From: Promicromonospora panici
GTDB lineage: Bacteria > Actinomycetota > Actinomycetes > Actinomycetales > Cellulomonadaceae
Assembly (NCBI RefSeq): GCF_900608595.1
Contig: NZ_UWYY01000022.1
Span: 1-64,000 of the forward strand
Reading direction: 5' to 3'
Length of the DNA stretch: 64,000 nucleotides
Positions 25,471 through 34,633 of this stretch are shown one piece after another (the first letter of the stretch is position 1; every line of letters begins with the position of its first letter). The translations under genes were made by a program, and so were the position numbers. The notes under the pieces were generated by a model. That model saw only the letters and a list, made by a program, of their open reading frames with translations, did not search any database and was not told the DNA's origin.

Positions 25471-26373
25471 TCAGCTCTTCAGGGAGTCGACCCAGTCCTG
25501 GTTGTCCGCGATCCAGGCCTCGACGCCCGCGGCCGGGTCGTCCGGGTTCTGGTTGACGACCTGGTCCTCCAGGGTGCCGTACTGCTCGTCGTCCAGCTTC
25601 GCGTTCGCCATCATCTCGGCGACCTCGGGGAACTCCTCGCTGAACCCGGCGGTCGCGAGCTCGTGGAGCGCCTCCGGCTCGCCGAGAGCACCCTTCGGGT
25701 CCTCCAGGTCGCGCACGGGGAACGTGTTGTTCGCCCAGAAGGGACGCCACAGCGTCACGACGATGTCCTCCTCGGAGCCGACCGCGTCCTCGAGGGCGTT
25801 CAGCATGGCCGGTGTCGAGGAGGTCTGGAGCTCCCAGCCGTCCTCGTCCAGGCCGTACTTCGGGATGACCTGCTCCTGGACGGCCTTGGTGAGGCCCGCG
25901 CCCGCCTCGATGCCGACGATCTTGCCGTCGTAGTCGCCCGACTTGCCGACGAGGTCCTCGATCGACGTCAGGTCGGAGTACTCCGGGACGGCCATGGTCA
26001 GCTTGGCGTCGTCGTAGTACGCGCCGAGGTCCTCGATGTCGTCGCCGTACTCGTCCATGTAGGACTTGTGCGTGACCTCGGGCCATGCTGACGGGTACAC
26101 GTCGAAGTCGCCCTCGGCGAGCCCGGTGTACAGCGGCGCGGCGTCGTTGATCTCCTCGATCTCGACCGTGTAGCCGTCCTCCTCGAGGATGTTCTTCCAC
26201 AGGTAGGCGGTGCTCAGGCCATCTGTCCACGAGGGGATGATGCCCATCGTGATGGTCTGGTCGCCGCCGTCACCGCCGCCGCTCTGTTCGCCCGAGCCGC
26301 AGGCCGAGAGGCCGAGGGTCAGGGTGAGAGCCGCCGTGGCGGCTCCGATCCGCTTGCCGGTCGTGCCGATCAT
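25471..26373 (-). CDS. proX: Glycine-betaine-type ABC transporter substrate-binding lipoprotein
   Basis: A 300-residue lipoprotein with the lipobox GLSAC (Cys25). The mature part is of the OpuAC class, with aromatic-rich segments GIIPSWTDGLSTAYLW and YPSAWPEVTHK that would form the quaternary-amine cage. It binds a compatible solute such as glycine betaine or proline betaine outside the membrane. Third gene of proV-proW-proX on the minus strand, after an 84-bp gap with no gene. Ligand is inferred from family. Confidence 0.88.
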   Translation of the reverse strand: MIGTTGKRIGAATAALTLTLGLSACGSGEQSGGGDGGDQTITMGIIPSWTDGLSTAYLWKNILEEDGYTVEIEEINDAAPLYTGLAEGDFDVYPSAWPEVTHKSYMDEYGDDIEDLGAYYDDAKLTMAVPEYSDLTSIEDLVGKSGDYDGKIVGIEAGAGLTKAVQEQVIPKYGLDEDGWELQTSSTPAMLNALEDAVGSEEDIVVTLWRPFWANNTFPVRDLEDPKGALGEPEALHELATAGFSEEFPEVAEMMANAKLDDEQYGTLEDQVVNQNPDDPAAGVEAWIADNQDWVDSLKS

Positions 26374-26457
26374 CTTCAGGCCTTCCGTTTCGTATATGCA
26401 TCGTCGTGTACGTAATCGTTGGGTAGGGAAGTCATGTGGTCCGCGGAGGTGTGGCGG

Positions 26458-27387
26458 TCAGGAGACGCGGGCCGGGGTCCTGTCGGCCGGAGTGCGGGTG
26501 AACCGGTCGCGCAGCTCGCGGAGCCGGCCGTGCCCCGGACGGCGGGAGCCGATCGACGCCGTGAGCCGGTCCAGGAAGATCGCCAGGATCACCACCGAGA
26601 TGCCGGCGTCGAACCCGAGCGCGAGGTCGAGCGTCGAGATAGCGCTGACCACCTCGTTACCGAGGCCGCCACCGCCGACCAGACCGGCGATCACGGCCAT
26701 CGACAGCGCGAGCATGATCACCTGGTTGACGCCGGCCATCAGGGTCGGCAGCGCCAGCGGCAGCTGGATGTCCTTGAGGATCTGCCGCGACCCGGCGCCG
26801 AAGGCATGCCCGGCCTCGACCACCTCGCTGTCGACCTGACGGATGCCCAGCTCGGTGAGCCGGACGGCTGGGGGGAGCGCGAAGATCACGGTAGCGACCA
26901 TGGCGCCGGCTACGCCGATGCCGAACAGGATGACCACCGGCACCAGCCAGACGAAGCCGGGCATGGTCTGCATGAAGTCCATGACCGGTTTGAGGATGCG
27001 GCTGACGGCGGGCGAGCGCGCCGCCCAGATGCCCAGCGGGATCCCGATCACCAAGGCGAACAGCGTTGCGACCACCACCAGGGCCAGGGTCTCCATGGCG
27101 GGGTCCCACATGTCCATACCGATGATCACGACCATGCCCACCAGTGACCCGACCGCGAGCTTCCAGTCGCGCACGAGCCAGGCCAGCAGGGCGAAGACGA
27201 TCGCGAGAACCAGCGGCTCCGGGGCCTGAAGGAGCTCGGCGAACCCGTCGATCACGCTGTTGATGAAGTCGCCGATGGCGTCGAAGGCGGCGTCGAAGGT
27301 GTCCTTGAACCAGTCGAACCCCGTCTCGAAGAGTTCGCCGACCGGAAGCGGGGGCACGATCGTCAGGGGAGTGGTGCCCTCAATCAC
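26458..27387 (-). CDS. proW: Glycine-betaine-type ABC transporter permease
   Basis: 309 residues with about six to seven membrane segments. The EAA-loop typical for binding-protein importers appears as EAGHAFGAGSRQILKDIQLP. GTG start overlaps proV by 8 nt. The N-terminal amphipathic part (DTFDAAFDAIGDFINS) and the DFMQTMPGFVWLVPVV segment are typical of ProW. It forms the membrane channel of the importer. Confidence 0.9.
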   Translation of the reverse strand: MIEGTTPLTIVPPLPVGELFETGFDWFKDTFDAAFDAIGDFINSVIDGFAELLQAPEPLVLAIVFALLAWLVRDWKLAVGSLVGMVVIIGMDMWDPAMETLALVVVATLFALVIGIPLGIWAARSPAVSRILKPVMDFMQTMPGFVWLVPVVILFGIGVAGAMVATVIFALPPAVRLTELGIRQVDSEVVEAGHAFGAGSRQILKDIQLPLALPTLMAGVNQVIMLALSMAVIAGLVGGGGLGNEVVSAISTLDLALGFDAGISVVILAIFLDRLTASIGSRRPGHGRLRELRDRFTRTPADRTPARVS

Positions 27388-28636
27388 GGACGGCCTCCTT
27401 CATCTCGTCGATATCGGGGGTCAGCACGGTCTCGGTCTCGGAGGAGGTGGTGACCTCCGACTCGTTGGCTGCTGCGAGCGCCGCGAGCAGCGTGATGCGC
27501 GGGATGACGCCGTTGAGGCGGCCGGCGTCGTCGACCACGGCGATGGCCGGGGTCTCGGCCGCCGGGCCGAACAGGTCGGCGAGCGACGTGTCGGGGGTGA
27601 CGCGGGCGAAGTCGGGTACCGGCTTCATGAGGCCGGTGATGTCCTTCTGGTCGAGGTGCCGGCCGACCTCGTCCTCGGTGACGTAGCCCTTCAGGGTGCG
27701 GTCGCGTCCGGTGACGAACATCGCCGGGAGCTGGTGCTCGCGCATCAGCTTGTGCGCGGCGCGCGGTCCTTGCTCGGCCCCGAGGACGGCGGCCGGCGGC
27801 TCCATGACGGACGATGCCGTCAGGACCCGGGTGCGGTCGACGTCGGCGACGAACTGGGCGACGTAGTCGTTGGCGGGGTCGGTGAGGATCTCCTCGGCCG
27901 TTCCGACCTGGACTATCCGCCCGTTGCGCATCATGGCGATCCGGTCGCCGATCCGCATGGCCTCGTTGAGGTCGTGGGTGATGAACAGGATCGTCTTGCC
28001 GAGCTTCTGCTGGAGCTCGATGAGCTGGTCCTGCATGTCTCGCCGGATCAGCGGGTCGAGGGCGCTGAACGCCTCGTCCATCAGCAGGATGTCGGTGTCC
28101 GCGGCGAGCGCGCGGGCCAGGCCGACCCGCTGCTGCATGCCACCGGACAGCTCGCTGGGCAGGTGCTCGTCCCAGCCCGTCAGGCCGCACAGCTCCAGCG
28201 CCTCGTGGGCCCGCCGGCGCCGCTCTTCCTTGGCGACACCCTGGGTCTCCAGCCCGTAGGCGGCATTGTCGATGACCGAGCGGTGCGGGAAGAGCGCGAA
28301 GTGCTGGAACACCATGCTGATGCGCTCGCGGCGGAGCCGGCGGAGGTCCTTGCCGGTGGCGGCGGTGATGTTCTCGCCGTAGAGCTCCACGTGGCCGGCG
28401 GTCGGCGGGTGGAGCCCGTTGATCATGCGGATGAGCGTGGACTTGCCGGACCCGGAGAGGCCCATGACCACGAAGATCTCGCCCTCCTCGACGGTGAACG
28501 ACGCGTCGATGACCGCCGGTGTCAGTCCTGCTTTCTTCAGCTCGTCCGTATCGGCGCCGGCTTCGAGGCGCCTGACGCCCTCGCGGCCCTTGCGGCCGAA
28601 CACCTTGTACAGATGATGTGCCTCGATGGCTGGCAC
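27380..28636 (-). CDS. proV: Glycine-betaine-type ABC transporter ATPase with CBS domains
   Basis: 418 residues. ABC domain: Walker A GLSGSGKSTL (about residue 61), signature LSGGMQQRVG, Walker B ILLMDEAFSALDP. The C-terminal part (about 285-400) has two CBS modules, which in OpuA-type transporters sense ionic strength; this suggests osmotic gating. GTG start with AAGGAGG 5 nt upstream. First gene of the operon. Confidence 0.92.
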   Translation of the reverse strand: MPAIEAHHLYKVFGRKGREGVRRLEAGADTDELKKAGLTPAVIDASFTVEEGEIFVVMGLSGSGKSTLIRMINGLHPPTAGHVELYGENITAATGKDLRRLRRERISMVFQHFALFPHRSVIDNAAYGLETQGVAKEERRRRAHEALELCGLTGWDEHLPSELSGGMQQRVGLARALAADTDILLMDEAFSALDPLIRRDMQDQLIELQQKLGKTILFITHDLNEAMRIGDRIAMMRNGRIVQVGTAEEILTDPANDYVAQFVADVDRTRVLTASSVMEPPAAVLGAEQGPRAAHKLMREHQLPAMFVTGRDRTLKGYVTEDEVGRHLDQKDITGLMKPVPDFARVTPDTSLADLFGPAAETPAIAVVDDAGRLNGVIPRITLLAALAAANESEVTTSSETETVLTPDIDEMKEAVRD

Positions 28637-28731
28637 AGAGCCTCCTTGCCTTGGCAGGAAATTGTCGAAAACGCGTCGATAAGACGCGAACCGTCGTCCA
28701 CCCGACCACGATCAGTCACGAACATGCAAAC

Positions 28732-28752
28732 CCGGTAAGCGTTCGTTACCGG
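28732..28752. promoter_or_regulatory. Palindrome in proV/ASCH divergent region
   Basis: CCGGTAA at 28732-28738 and TTACCGG at 28746-28752 are exact inverted copies around a 7-nt spacer. It lies in the region (28637-28819) between divergent proV and the ASCH gene, so it may be a regulator site for either. Function is inferred. Confidence 0.4.
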
Positions 28753-28819
28753 ATTGTTCAGCCCTCGTAACGTGTCCCGACCCTCGTCCGACAGCGGTGG
28801 GTTAGGGCAGGATGTCCTC

Positions 28820-29434
28820 GTGACCCACGACGTGAACCCGCAGGCCGCGGACGACGACAGGCCGAGCGACCCCGAGTCCGGGGCCGAGCCTTTCGACCCC
28901 GCGACGTTCGACCCCGAGGCAGTGTCCGTCGAGGACTCGGAGCTGGCCGCGGAGGTGCTCGATTTCTGGGCCGCCACGCGCCAGTACGCCGGTATGGCGA
29001 AGGCCAGCATCGTCGTCGGCCAGACCGTGAGCGAGACCGTGCCGCCGCAGGCCTGGTCGTTCGGCGACGAGCCGGAGCTCGCGGAGAAGCTGCTGGGCGC
29101 GGTGCTGGCGGGGAACAAGACGGCGACGTCGTCGGCCCTGTGGGACTACGACGACGAGGGCGCGCCGCTGCCGATGGTCGGCGAGCTGTCGATCCTGCTC
29201 GACGGCGAGGGCCACCCGCGGGCGCTGATCCGCACCACGAGCGTCGAGACCACGACGTTCGAGGAGGTCGACGAGGACTTCGCAGCCGCTGAGGGCGAGG
29301 GCGACCGCACGCTCGAGTCATGGCGCGCCGACCACGAGGCGTTCTGGCGCCGGAATCTCGGCGAGGGTCGCGAGTTCACGACGGACATGCCTGTCGTGTG
29401 CGAGCGGTTCAAGCTGCTCTACCCAAGGTCCTGA
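28820..29434 (+). CDS. ASCH domain-containing protein
   Basis: 204 residues. The C-terminal two thirds form an ASCH domain: WSFGDEPELAEKLLGAVLAGNKTATSS is the N-terminal signature, then GELSILLDGEGHPRALIRTTSVE and the terminal WRRNLG...VVCERFKLLYP. ASCH proteins bind RNA or modified nucleosides; some are ribonucleases or amidohydrolases. The N-terminal about 60 residues are acidic and low-complexity. GTG at 28820 follows GCAGGAT; GTG/ATG codons further up in the frame are less supported. Confidence 0.82.
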   Translation: MTHDVNPQAADDDRPSDPESGAEPFDPATFDPEAVSVEDSELAAEVLDFWAATRQYAGMAKASIVVGQTVSETVPPQAWSFGDEPELAEKLLGAVLAGNKTATSSALWDYDDEGAPLPMVGELSILLDGEGHPRALIRTTSVETTTFEEVDEDFAAAEGEGDRTLESWRADHEAFWRRNLGEGREFTTDMPVVCERFKLLYPRS

Positions 29435-29488
29435 GCAGGTTGCGCCGGGTGCGGGGCGTACCCCGGCGCGACGCGTAGCGGCGGCCGG

Positions 29489-30046
29489 TCAGCTCTCCAC
29501 GGCAAGGCGCCGGTCGATGCCGGTCCCGCGCTCCGGGTCGCTGCCGCGCACGTGGATCTCGGTGCTGTCCACGGTCGCCCGGTAGAGCCGGAGCTCGGCG
29601 TCCCCGCTGAGCTCGTCCACGCCGTAGGCGCGCACGCCCCTCCGGACCGACGAGAAGGCGGCGGCGACGGCGGAGGGGAGCTCGGCGTCGGGCACCTGTG
29701 TCGCGGTGGCGCCCAGGTAGACGGCGGCGATGCCGGGGCCGGGATCGACCTGCGAGTTGTAGATGACCATCTCGACGCGGGGCTGAGCGGCGACGTTGCG
29801 CGAGTGCCGCGCGTGGGGCGACGAGATCCAGTAGAAGTCGCGGTAGCCCACGTGGTTGTAGAAGACGGGCGAGACGCGTGGGGTGCCGTCGGGCTGGCTG
29901 GTTCCGAGGACCATGAAGTGGTTGTCGTCGATGACGCGTCGCGCGATGTCCCTGGGTTCCGTGCTGGTGGTTTCCATTCGGGATGGACGGCCGGTGAGCG
30001 GGGAAGTCATCGGGAGTGTCAGTGTCTCGTCGTAGCGTCTGGGCAT
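29489..30046 (-). CDS. PPOX-fold (pyridoxamine 5'-phosphate oxidase-like) protein
   Basis: About 185 residues with a flavin-binding split-barrel fold: HFMVLGTSQPDGTPRVSPVF (about 40-60), then FYWISSPHARHSRNVAAQPRVEMVIYN. Such proteins bind FMN, F420 or heme; the activity is not clear. The start at 30046 has an AGGA box at 8 nt; in-frame ATGs at 30010 and 29977 are possible and would give shorter proteins of more usual length. Divergent from the VOC gene, with a 43-bp shared upstream region. Confidence 0.75.
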   Translation of the reverse strand: MPRRYDETLTLPMTSPLTGRPSRMETTSTEPRDIARRVIDDNHFMVLGTSQPDGTPRVSPVFYNHVGYRDFYWISSPHARHSRNVAAQPRVEMVIYNSQVDPGPGIAAVYLGATATQVPDAELPSAVAAAFSSVRRGVRAYGVDELSGDAELRLYRATVDSTEIHVRGSDPERGTGIDRRLAVES

Positions 30047-30089
30047 CGGTCCGGTCCTGGGCCGACGTTCCCGACATGAGGTGAGAGCG

Positions 30090-30488
30090 ATGGCGCTGCG
30101 CTGGTACTCGACCGTGGTGGAGTCCACCGACCACAAGAAGCTGGGCCGCTGGTGGGGCGAGGCCCTGGGCTGGGAGGTCATCTTCGAGACGGACGAGGAG
30201 TCCGTGCTGGTGCCGCCATGGGCACGCGAGCTCTCCGGAAAGCTGGACTTCCACCAGGTTCCGCCCGGCATGGTGTTCGTCCCGGTCGAGCACGAGAAGG
30301 CCGGCAAGAACCGGCTGCACTGGGACTTCGCGCCGCACACGAGCGACGACCGGGACGCCGAGGTCGCCCGGCTGGTCGAGCTGGGGGCCACGGTGATCGA
30401 CGTCGGACAGCCGGCCGACGCGACGTGGACCGTCCTGGCCGACCCGGACGGCAACGAGTTCTGCGTGCTCTCGGCCAGGGAGCAGTAG
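30090..30488 (+). CDS. VOC family (glyoxalase-like) protein
   Basis: 132 residues in a vicinal-oxygen-chelate fold: LRWYSTVVESTDHKKLGRWW at the start, RLHWDFAPHTSDDRDAEVAR in the middle and WTVLADPDGNEFCVLS at the end. Families with this pattern include metal enzymes, resistance proteins and non-enzymatic binding proteins. The ATG at 30090 follows GAGGTGA at 6-nt spacing, preferred over GTG 30081. Confidence 0.8.
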   Translation: MALRWYSTVVESTDHKKLGRWWGEALGWEVIFETDEESVLVPPWARELSGKLDFHQVPPGMVFVPVEHEKAGKNRLHWDFAPHTSDDRDAEVARLVELGATVIDVGQPADATWTVLADPDGNEFCVLSAREQ

Positions 30489-30554
30489 ACCCCGGCCTGC
30501 GAGCAGTGCGCGGAGCGGGCGATGAGTTTCCGCCGCGGCGGCTGTCAATCAAAC

Positions 30555-31100
30555 ATGAGCACACACGTGAAGACCAAGAATCTCGGTGACCTCTACGAGC
30601 TCGCGCCGCTGCAGTGGGAACCCGTGGCCGCGGCGCTCGCCGACATCGGCGACCAGGCGCCCGGCGGCCGGGGGCCGGACCGCCACTCGCACTGGCTCAC
30701 GACGATCAATGCCGACGGCAGCCCGCACACCACCGGCGTCGGGGCGTTCTGGGACGACGGCCGGTTCTACATCGTGTCCGGCCGCGGTGTCCGCAAGGGC
30801 CGGAACATGGAGCGTGATCCGCGGTGCACGGTGGCGGTCGCGGCGGACGACTACGACGTGGTCGTGGAGGGGGTGGCGGAACTGGTGACCGACACCGCCA
30901 CCGTCGCGCACATCGCCGAGGTGGCGGCCGCGGGTGGCTGGCCGGCGACGGTGGACGAATCGGGCACGGCGCTCACCGCGCCGTACAGCGCGCCCTCGGC
31001 AGGCCCGGCCCCGTGGCATGTGTACTGCGTGACCCCCACGAAGGCCAACGCGCTGCTCGTGCGGGACCCGGGCGGGGCCACGTCGTGGTCGTTCGACTGA
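30555..31100 (+). CDS. PPOX-fold flavin/F420-type protein
   Basis: 181 residues in a split-barrel fold: HWLTTINADGSPHTTGVGAF, FYIVSGRGVRKGRNMERDPR and VAVAADDYDVVVEGVAELV. The typical actinobacterial members bind F420 or FMN and reduce small molecules. The C-terminal WHVYCVTPTKANALL is also usual for the group. ATG 30555 is chosen because the fold begins soon after; the upstream extension to 30522 is unconserved-looking. Confidence 0.8.
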   Translation: MSTHVKTKNLGDLYELAPLQWEPVAAALADIGDQAPGGRGPDRHSHWLTTINADGSPHTTGVGAFWDDGRFYIVSGRGVRKGRNMERDPRCTVAVAADDYDVVVEGVAELVTDTATVAHIAEVAAAGGWPATVDESGTALTAPYSAPSAGPAPWHVYCVTPTKANALLVRDPGGATSWSFD

Positions 31101-31180
31101 CTCGCCGTCGGCCTCGCCCGCGACCTCGACCACGCCGTCCATCACGTGAGACCCGCGTCTCATCCGACTGGTCGCGCGCG

Positions 31181-31192
31181 TAGGCTCCGGAC
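31181..31192 (+). promoter_or_regulatory. -10 of leuB, leaderless
   Basis: TAGGCT at 31181-31186 lies 6 nt before the leuB ATG and no Shine-Dalgarno sequence is present. Leaderless transcription is inferred. No leader peptide or attenuator is found here, unlike for ilvB and cimA. Confidence 0.55.
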
Positions 31193-32251
31193 ATGGCACA
31201 GGTGGGTACGACAGACGGCATCGACCTCGCAGTGGTCGCAGGTGACGGCATCGGTACCGAGGTCGTGGAGCAGGGGCTCTCGGTCCTCGAGGCGGCGCTG
31301 GCGCCGTCGGGTACCAAGCTCTCCACCACCGAGTTCGATCTGGGCGCGCGCCGCTGGCACGCGACGGGCGAGACCCTCACCGACGAGGACCTCGGGAAGA
31401 TCAAGGGCCACGACGCCATCCTGCTGGGCGCCATCGGCGACCCGTCGGTCCCCAGCGGTGTGCTGGAGCGCGGCCTGCTGCTCAAGCTGCGCTTCGCGCT
31501 GGACCACTACGTGAACCTGCGCCCGACCAAGCTCTTCGAGGGTGTCACCAGCCCGCTGGCCGACCCGGGCGAGATCGACTTCGTCGTGGTCCGTGAGGGC
31601 ACCGAGGGCCCGTACGTCGGTAACGGCGGCGCGCTGCGCGTCGGCACGCCGCACGAGATCGCCACCGAGGTCAGCGTCAACACCGCGTTCGGCGTCGAGC
31701 GCGTGGTGCGGGACGCGTTCACCCGGGCGAACGCCCGCAAGCGCAAGCACCTCACGCTGGTGCACAAGCACAACGTGCTGGTGCACGCCGGTCACCTGTG
31801 GCGCCGTACGGTCGAGGCCGTGAACGCCGAGTTCCCCGACGTCACCACCGACTACGCGCACGTGGACGCCGCGACCATCTACCTCACGACCAACCCGAGC
31901 CGGTTCGACGTGATCGTGACCGACAACCTCTTCGGTGACATCCTCACCGACCAGGCTGCCGCGATCAGCGGCGGCATCGGGCTGGCGGCGTCGGCCAACA
32001 TCAACCCGGACCGCACCGCGCCGTCGATGTTCGAGCCGGTGCACGGCTCGGCACCCGACATCGCGGGCCAGGGCAAGGCCGACCCCACGGCGACCATCCT
32101 CTCGGTCGCCCTCCTGCTGGACCACCTGGGCTTCGCGGCCGAGTCCGCGCGGGTCCAGGACGCCGTCGCCCAGGACCTCGCGACGCGCGGCGACGTAGTA
32201 CGCACCACCGACCAGGTAGGCCGCGACATCGCGGCCCGCGTGACCGGGTAA
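31193..32251 (+). CDS. leuB: 3-isopropylmalate dehydrogenase
   Basis: Oxidises and decarboxylates 3-isopropylmalate with NAD+ in leucine synthesis. 352 residues. Motifs: VVAGDGIGTEVV at the N-terminus, LRPTKLFEGV, VVVREGTEGPYVGNGG, substrate/metal site VTDNLFGDILTDQAAAI, and NAD-site FEPVHGSAPDIAGQGKADP. The chain is of the actinobacterial leuB type. A long GC-rich hairpin ends the unit before ilvE. Confidence 0.97.
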   Translation: MAQVGTTDGIDLAVVAGDGIGTEVVEQGLSVLEAALAPSGTKLSTTEFDLGARRWHATGETLTDEDLGKIKGHDAILLGAIGDPSVPSGVLERGLLLKLRFALDHYVNLRPTKLFEGVTSPLADPGEIDFVVVREGTEGPYVGNGGALRVGTPHEIATEVSVNTAFGVERVVRDAFTRANARKRKHLTLVHKHNVLVHAGHLWRRTVEAVNAEFPDVTTDYAHVDAATIYLTTNPSRFDVIVTDNLFGDILTDQAAAISGGIGLAASANINPDRTAPSMFEPVHGSAPDIAGQGKADPTATILSVALLLDHLGFAAESARVQDAVAQDLATRGDVVRTTDQVGRDIAARVTG

Positions 32252-32265
32252 ACCCGCTGCACGAC

Positions 32266-32305
32266 GGCGGCGCCCGGGTCACGCAGACCGCACCCGGGCG
32301 CCGCC
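32266..32305 (+). terminator. leuB terminator hairpin
   Basis: A perfect 14-bp GC stem (32266-32279 with 32292-32305) and 12-nt loop, 14 nt after the leuB stop, followed by TTCGT. It likely separates leuB from ilvE transcription. Confidence 0.75.
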
Positions 32306-32409
32306 TTCGTACGTCGAAGGCCGTCCGGGCAGGCGCCCGGCTCGGAATGCTCTCCCTGCCTTGCCGGGCGTGGAAGACTGACAACAGCATTCCGGTGAAA
32401 GGCATCGAC

Positions 32410-33540
32410 ATGACAACAACGACGGACCCCATCCTCCCGACCCGGCTCGAAGACCTGGTGGCGCTCTTCGACGTGCGGCCCACGGACGTGCCGACGCCGG
32501 ACGAGGAGCGCGCCGAGGCGCTCCGCGCACCGAAGTTCGGGACGGTCTTCACGGATCACATGGCGCGGGTCTCCTGGACCAGCGCAGACGGCTGGCGGGA
32601 CCGGCGGATCGAGAAGTACGGTCCGCTGCAGCTCGACCCGGCGACGGCAGTGCTGCACTACGCGCAGGAGATCTTCGAGGGCCTCAAGGCCTACAAGCAC
32701 GCCGACGGCTCGGTCTGGACGTTCCGCGCGGACCAGAACGCGGCGCGCTTCGCCCGGTCGGCGCACCGCCTCGCGCTGCCCGCGCTCAGCGTGGACGACT
32801 TCATCGGGTCACTGGCCGCGCTGGTCCGCACGGACATCGACTGGGTGCCCGACGGCGAGGACTCGTCCCTCTACCTGCGGCCCTTCATGTTCGCCTCGGA
32901 GGTGTTCCTCGGGGTGCGGCCTGCGCTCGAGGCCGAGTACCTGGTGATCGCCTCGCCGGTCGGACCGTACTTCCCGGGCGGCGTCAAGCCCGTGTCGATC
33001 TACGTGTCCGAGGAGTACCACCGGGCAGGGCCGCCCGGGGGTACCGGCGATGCGAAGTTCGGCGGCAACTACGCCGCGAGCCTGCTGCCGCAGCTCCAGG
33101 CGCAGAAGGAAGGCTTCGACCAGGTCTGCTTCCTCGACGCGGCCACCAGCACCTACCTCGAGGAGCTCGGTGGCATGAACGTGTTCCTCGTGACGGACGA
33201 CGGGACGATCCACACGCCCGAGCTCGGCTCGATCCTGGAGGGGATCACCCGCGCCTCGGTGCTGCAGCTCGCCGCCGACCGCGGGTACGAGGTGGTGGAA
33301 CGGCGGATCCCGCTCGCGGAAGTCGCGGCCGGCGTCGAGTCCGGCAAGGTCAAGGAGTTCTTCGCGTGCGGCACCGCCGCCGTCGTGACGCCGGTGGGTC
33401 GCCTCGCCGGGACCACGTTCGACCACGAGATCAACGGCGGCGAACCGGGCGAGCTCACCATGGCGATCCGCCAGGAGCTCACCGACATCCAGTACGGCCG
33501 CGCCGAGGACCGGCACAACTGGATGCGCCGCCTGGCCTGA
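32410..33540 (+). CDS. ilvE: Branched-chain amino acid aminotransferase
   Basis: PLP enzyme performing the last step of Val, Leu and Ile synthesis. 376 residues, fold type IV. Recognisable parts are LHYAQEIFEGLKAY, YLRPFMFAS, GPYFPGGVKPVSIYVSEEY, KFGGNYAASLLPQ (containing the PLP Lys region), and FACGTAAVVTPVG. ATG 32410 follows GAAAGG at 7-nt spacing; the frame upstream to 32347 is not needed. Downstream is an array of inverted 16-bp repeats. Confidence 0.96.
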   Translation: MTTTTDPILPTRLEDLVALFDVRPTDVPTPDEERAEALRAPKFGTVFTDHMARVSWTSADGWRDRRIEKYGPLQLDPATAVLHYAQEIFEGLKAYKHADGSVWTFRADQNAARFARSAHRLALPALSVDDFIGSLAALVRTDIDWVPDGEDSSLYLRPFMFASEVFLGVRPALEAEYLVIASPVGPYFPGGVKPVSIYVSEEYHRAGPPGGTGDAKFGGNYAASLLPQLQAQKEGFDQVCFLDAATSTYLEELGGMNVFLVTDDGTIHTPELGSILEGITRASVLQLAADRGYEVVERRIPLAEVAAGVESGKVKEFFACGTAAVVTPVGRLAGTTFDHEINGGEPGELTMAIRQELTDIQYGRAEDRHNWMRRLA

Positions 33541-33547
33541 CCCTGCC

Positions 33548-33684
33548 GAAGTAGAACTCTGGCGAGGTAGAACTGCAGCGAGGTAGAACCAGGGCGAGGT
33601 AGAACTGCAGCGAGGTAGAACCGCGGCCTCCGCTGCGGTCCTACTTCGCCGCAGTTCTACCTCGCCCTGGTTCTACCTCGGCAG
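33548..33684. repeat. Inverted array of 16-bp units between convergent genes (first copy)
   Basis: Five units of form GAGGTAGAACNNNNGC (33548-33627) are followed by a 4-nt centre (CTCC) and three units in reverse orientation, GCNNNNGTTCTACCTC (33632-33679). The four variable bases read CTCTGG-type, GCAG, AGGG, GCAG and GCGG. Arms of the same kind pair over 14-16 bp each, so several competing hairpins are possible. It lies between ilvE and the convergent membrane-protein gene and has no T-tract. Confidence 0.9.
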
Positions 33685-33694
33685 AATGGGGTGG

Positions 33695-34525
33695 TCAGGT
33701 CCAGAGGCGGCCTATCGCGTCGCGGGCTACCAGGAACCCCACGATGCCCACCACCCAGGCGGTCGTGCTCGCCGCGTTCTTGGTGAGCCAGGCGTCCAGC
33801 CGGCCGAGCGGGCGCGCCACGAGCCGCGCCGCGAACACCCGCGCGGCGGTCAACATCAGGGCCGGCGCGATCATCACCAGGCAGTACCCCAGGATCCAGA
33901 GTCCCGACGTCGGCCAGCCGGGTCCCTGCGTCCCGATCAGGCCGAGCGCCGCGAGGTAGGGGAGCATCGTCGCGACCTCGACCAGCCCGGCAGCGACCGC
34001 GAGCCCGGCGAGCGCCGCACCACTTCCCGACTCACTGCTCAGCACCCGCTCGCGCCAGCGGCTCAGCCGGCCGGCACGGGCCGGCTCGGCGAGGGCCGGT
34101 GCCGCATCCGACGTCGTACCCGGCGCGCCGCCCGCCGCGGGCGCGCCGCCCGCGGGCAACGCCGCACCGCCCGCCACGGACTCGGCAGGCTTGCGTCCGC
34201 CGGCGGGTTCCAGCTTGAAGCTCCACGCGAACAGCCCCACGCCGAGCAGGAGCTGCGCGATCAGGAACGGGCGGGTGCTCGACAGGGTGGTCAGCGTGTC
34301 GCTCAGGGCACCCGCCCCGAGCAGGATCGCCAGCCCGACCAGCGCGTAGAACCCGGCGATCGATCCGAGGTAGAGCAGCATCCGCCCCACGCGCACTCGC
34401 CCGGGCGCCATCAGGAGCCACACCGGGATCAGCAGGGTGCCGAAGCTCGTCGAGTCGATCAGCGCGAGCAGGGCCAGGGCGCCGATCAGCGCGGCGCCCG
34501 TGAGCTCGCCGGAGATGAATTCCAT
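33695..34525 (-). CDS. GAP-family (LysE-like) membrane protein
   Basis: 276 residues with six predicted membrane helices in a 3+3 arrangement and a central Ala/Gly/Pro-rich cytoplasmic loop of about 80 residues. The N-terminal ALIDSTSFGTLLIPVWLLM and the second-half ATMLPYLAALGLIGTQG match the GAP/Sap family, seen near lipid export genes in actinobacteria. The function is unknown; a small-molecule exporter role is inferred. The ATG at 34525 is divergent from the kinase gene. Confidence 0.75.
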   Translation of the reverse strand: MEFISGELTGAALIGALALLALIDSTSFGTLLIPVWLLMAPGRVRVGRMLLYLGSIAGFYALVGLAILLGAGALSDTLTTLSSTRPFLIAQLLLGVGLFAWSFKLEPAGGRKPAESVAGGAALPAGGAPAAGGAPGTTSDAAPALAEPARAGRLSRWRERVLSSESGSGAALAGLAVAAGLVEVATMLPYLAALGLIGTQGPGWPTSGLWILGYCLVMIAPALMLTAARVFAARLVARPLGRLDAWLTKNAASTTAWVVGIVGFLVARDAIGRLWT

Positions 34526-34633
34526 GCCCACAGCCTGGCGCGGGCCTCGTGGGGGCGCATCGGCCGAAGCGACGAGGGCCGGATACATCCTTCGGATGAC
34601 CCGTGCCGCGCCGCCTCGTGCTGAGATGGTGCC

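Noticed and set aside
33686..34624. Plus-strand 312-residue frame opposite the GAP-family gene
   Set aside because: Its sequence is Arg/Gln/Gly-rich with no domain, while the minus-strand product has clear membrane helices.
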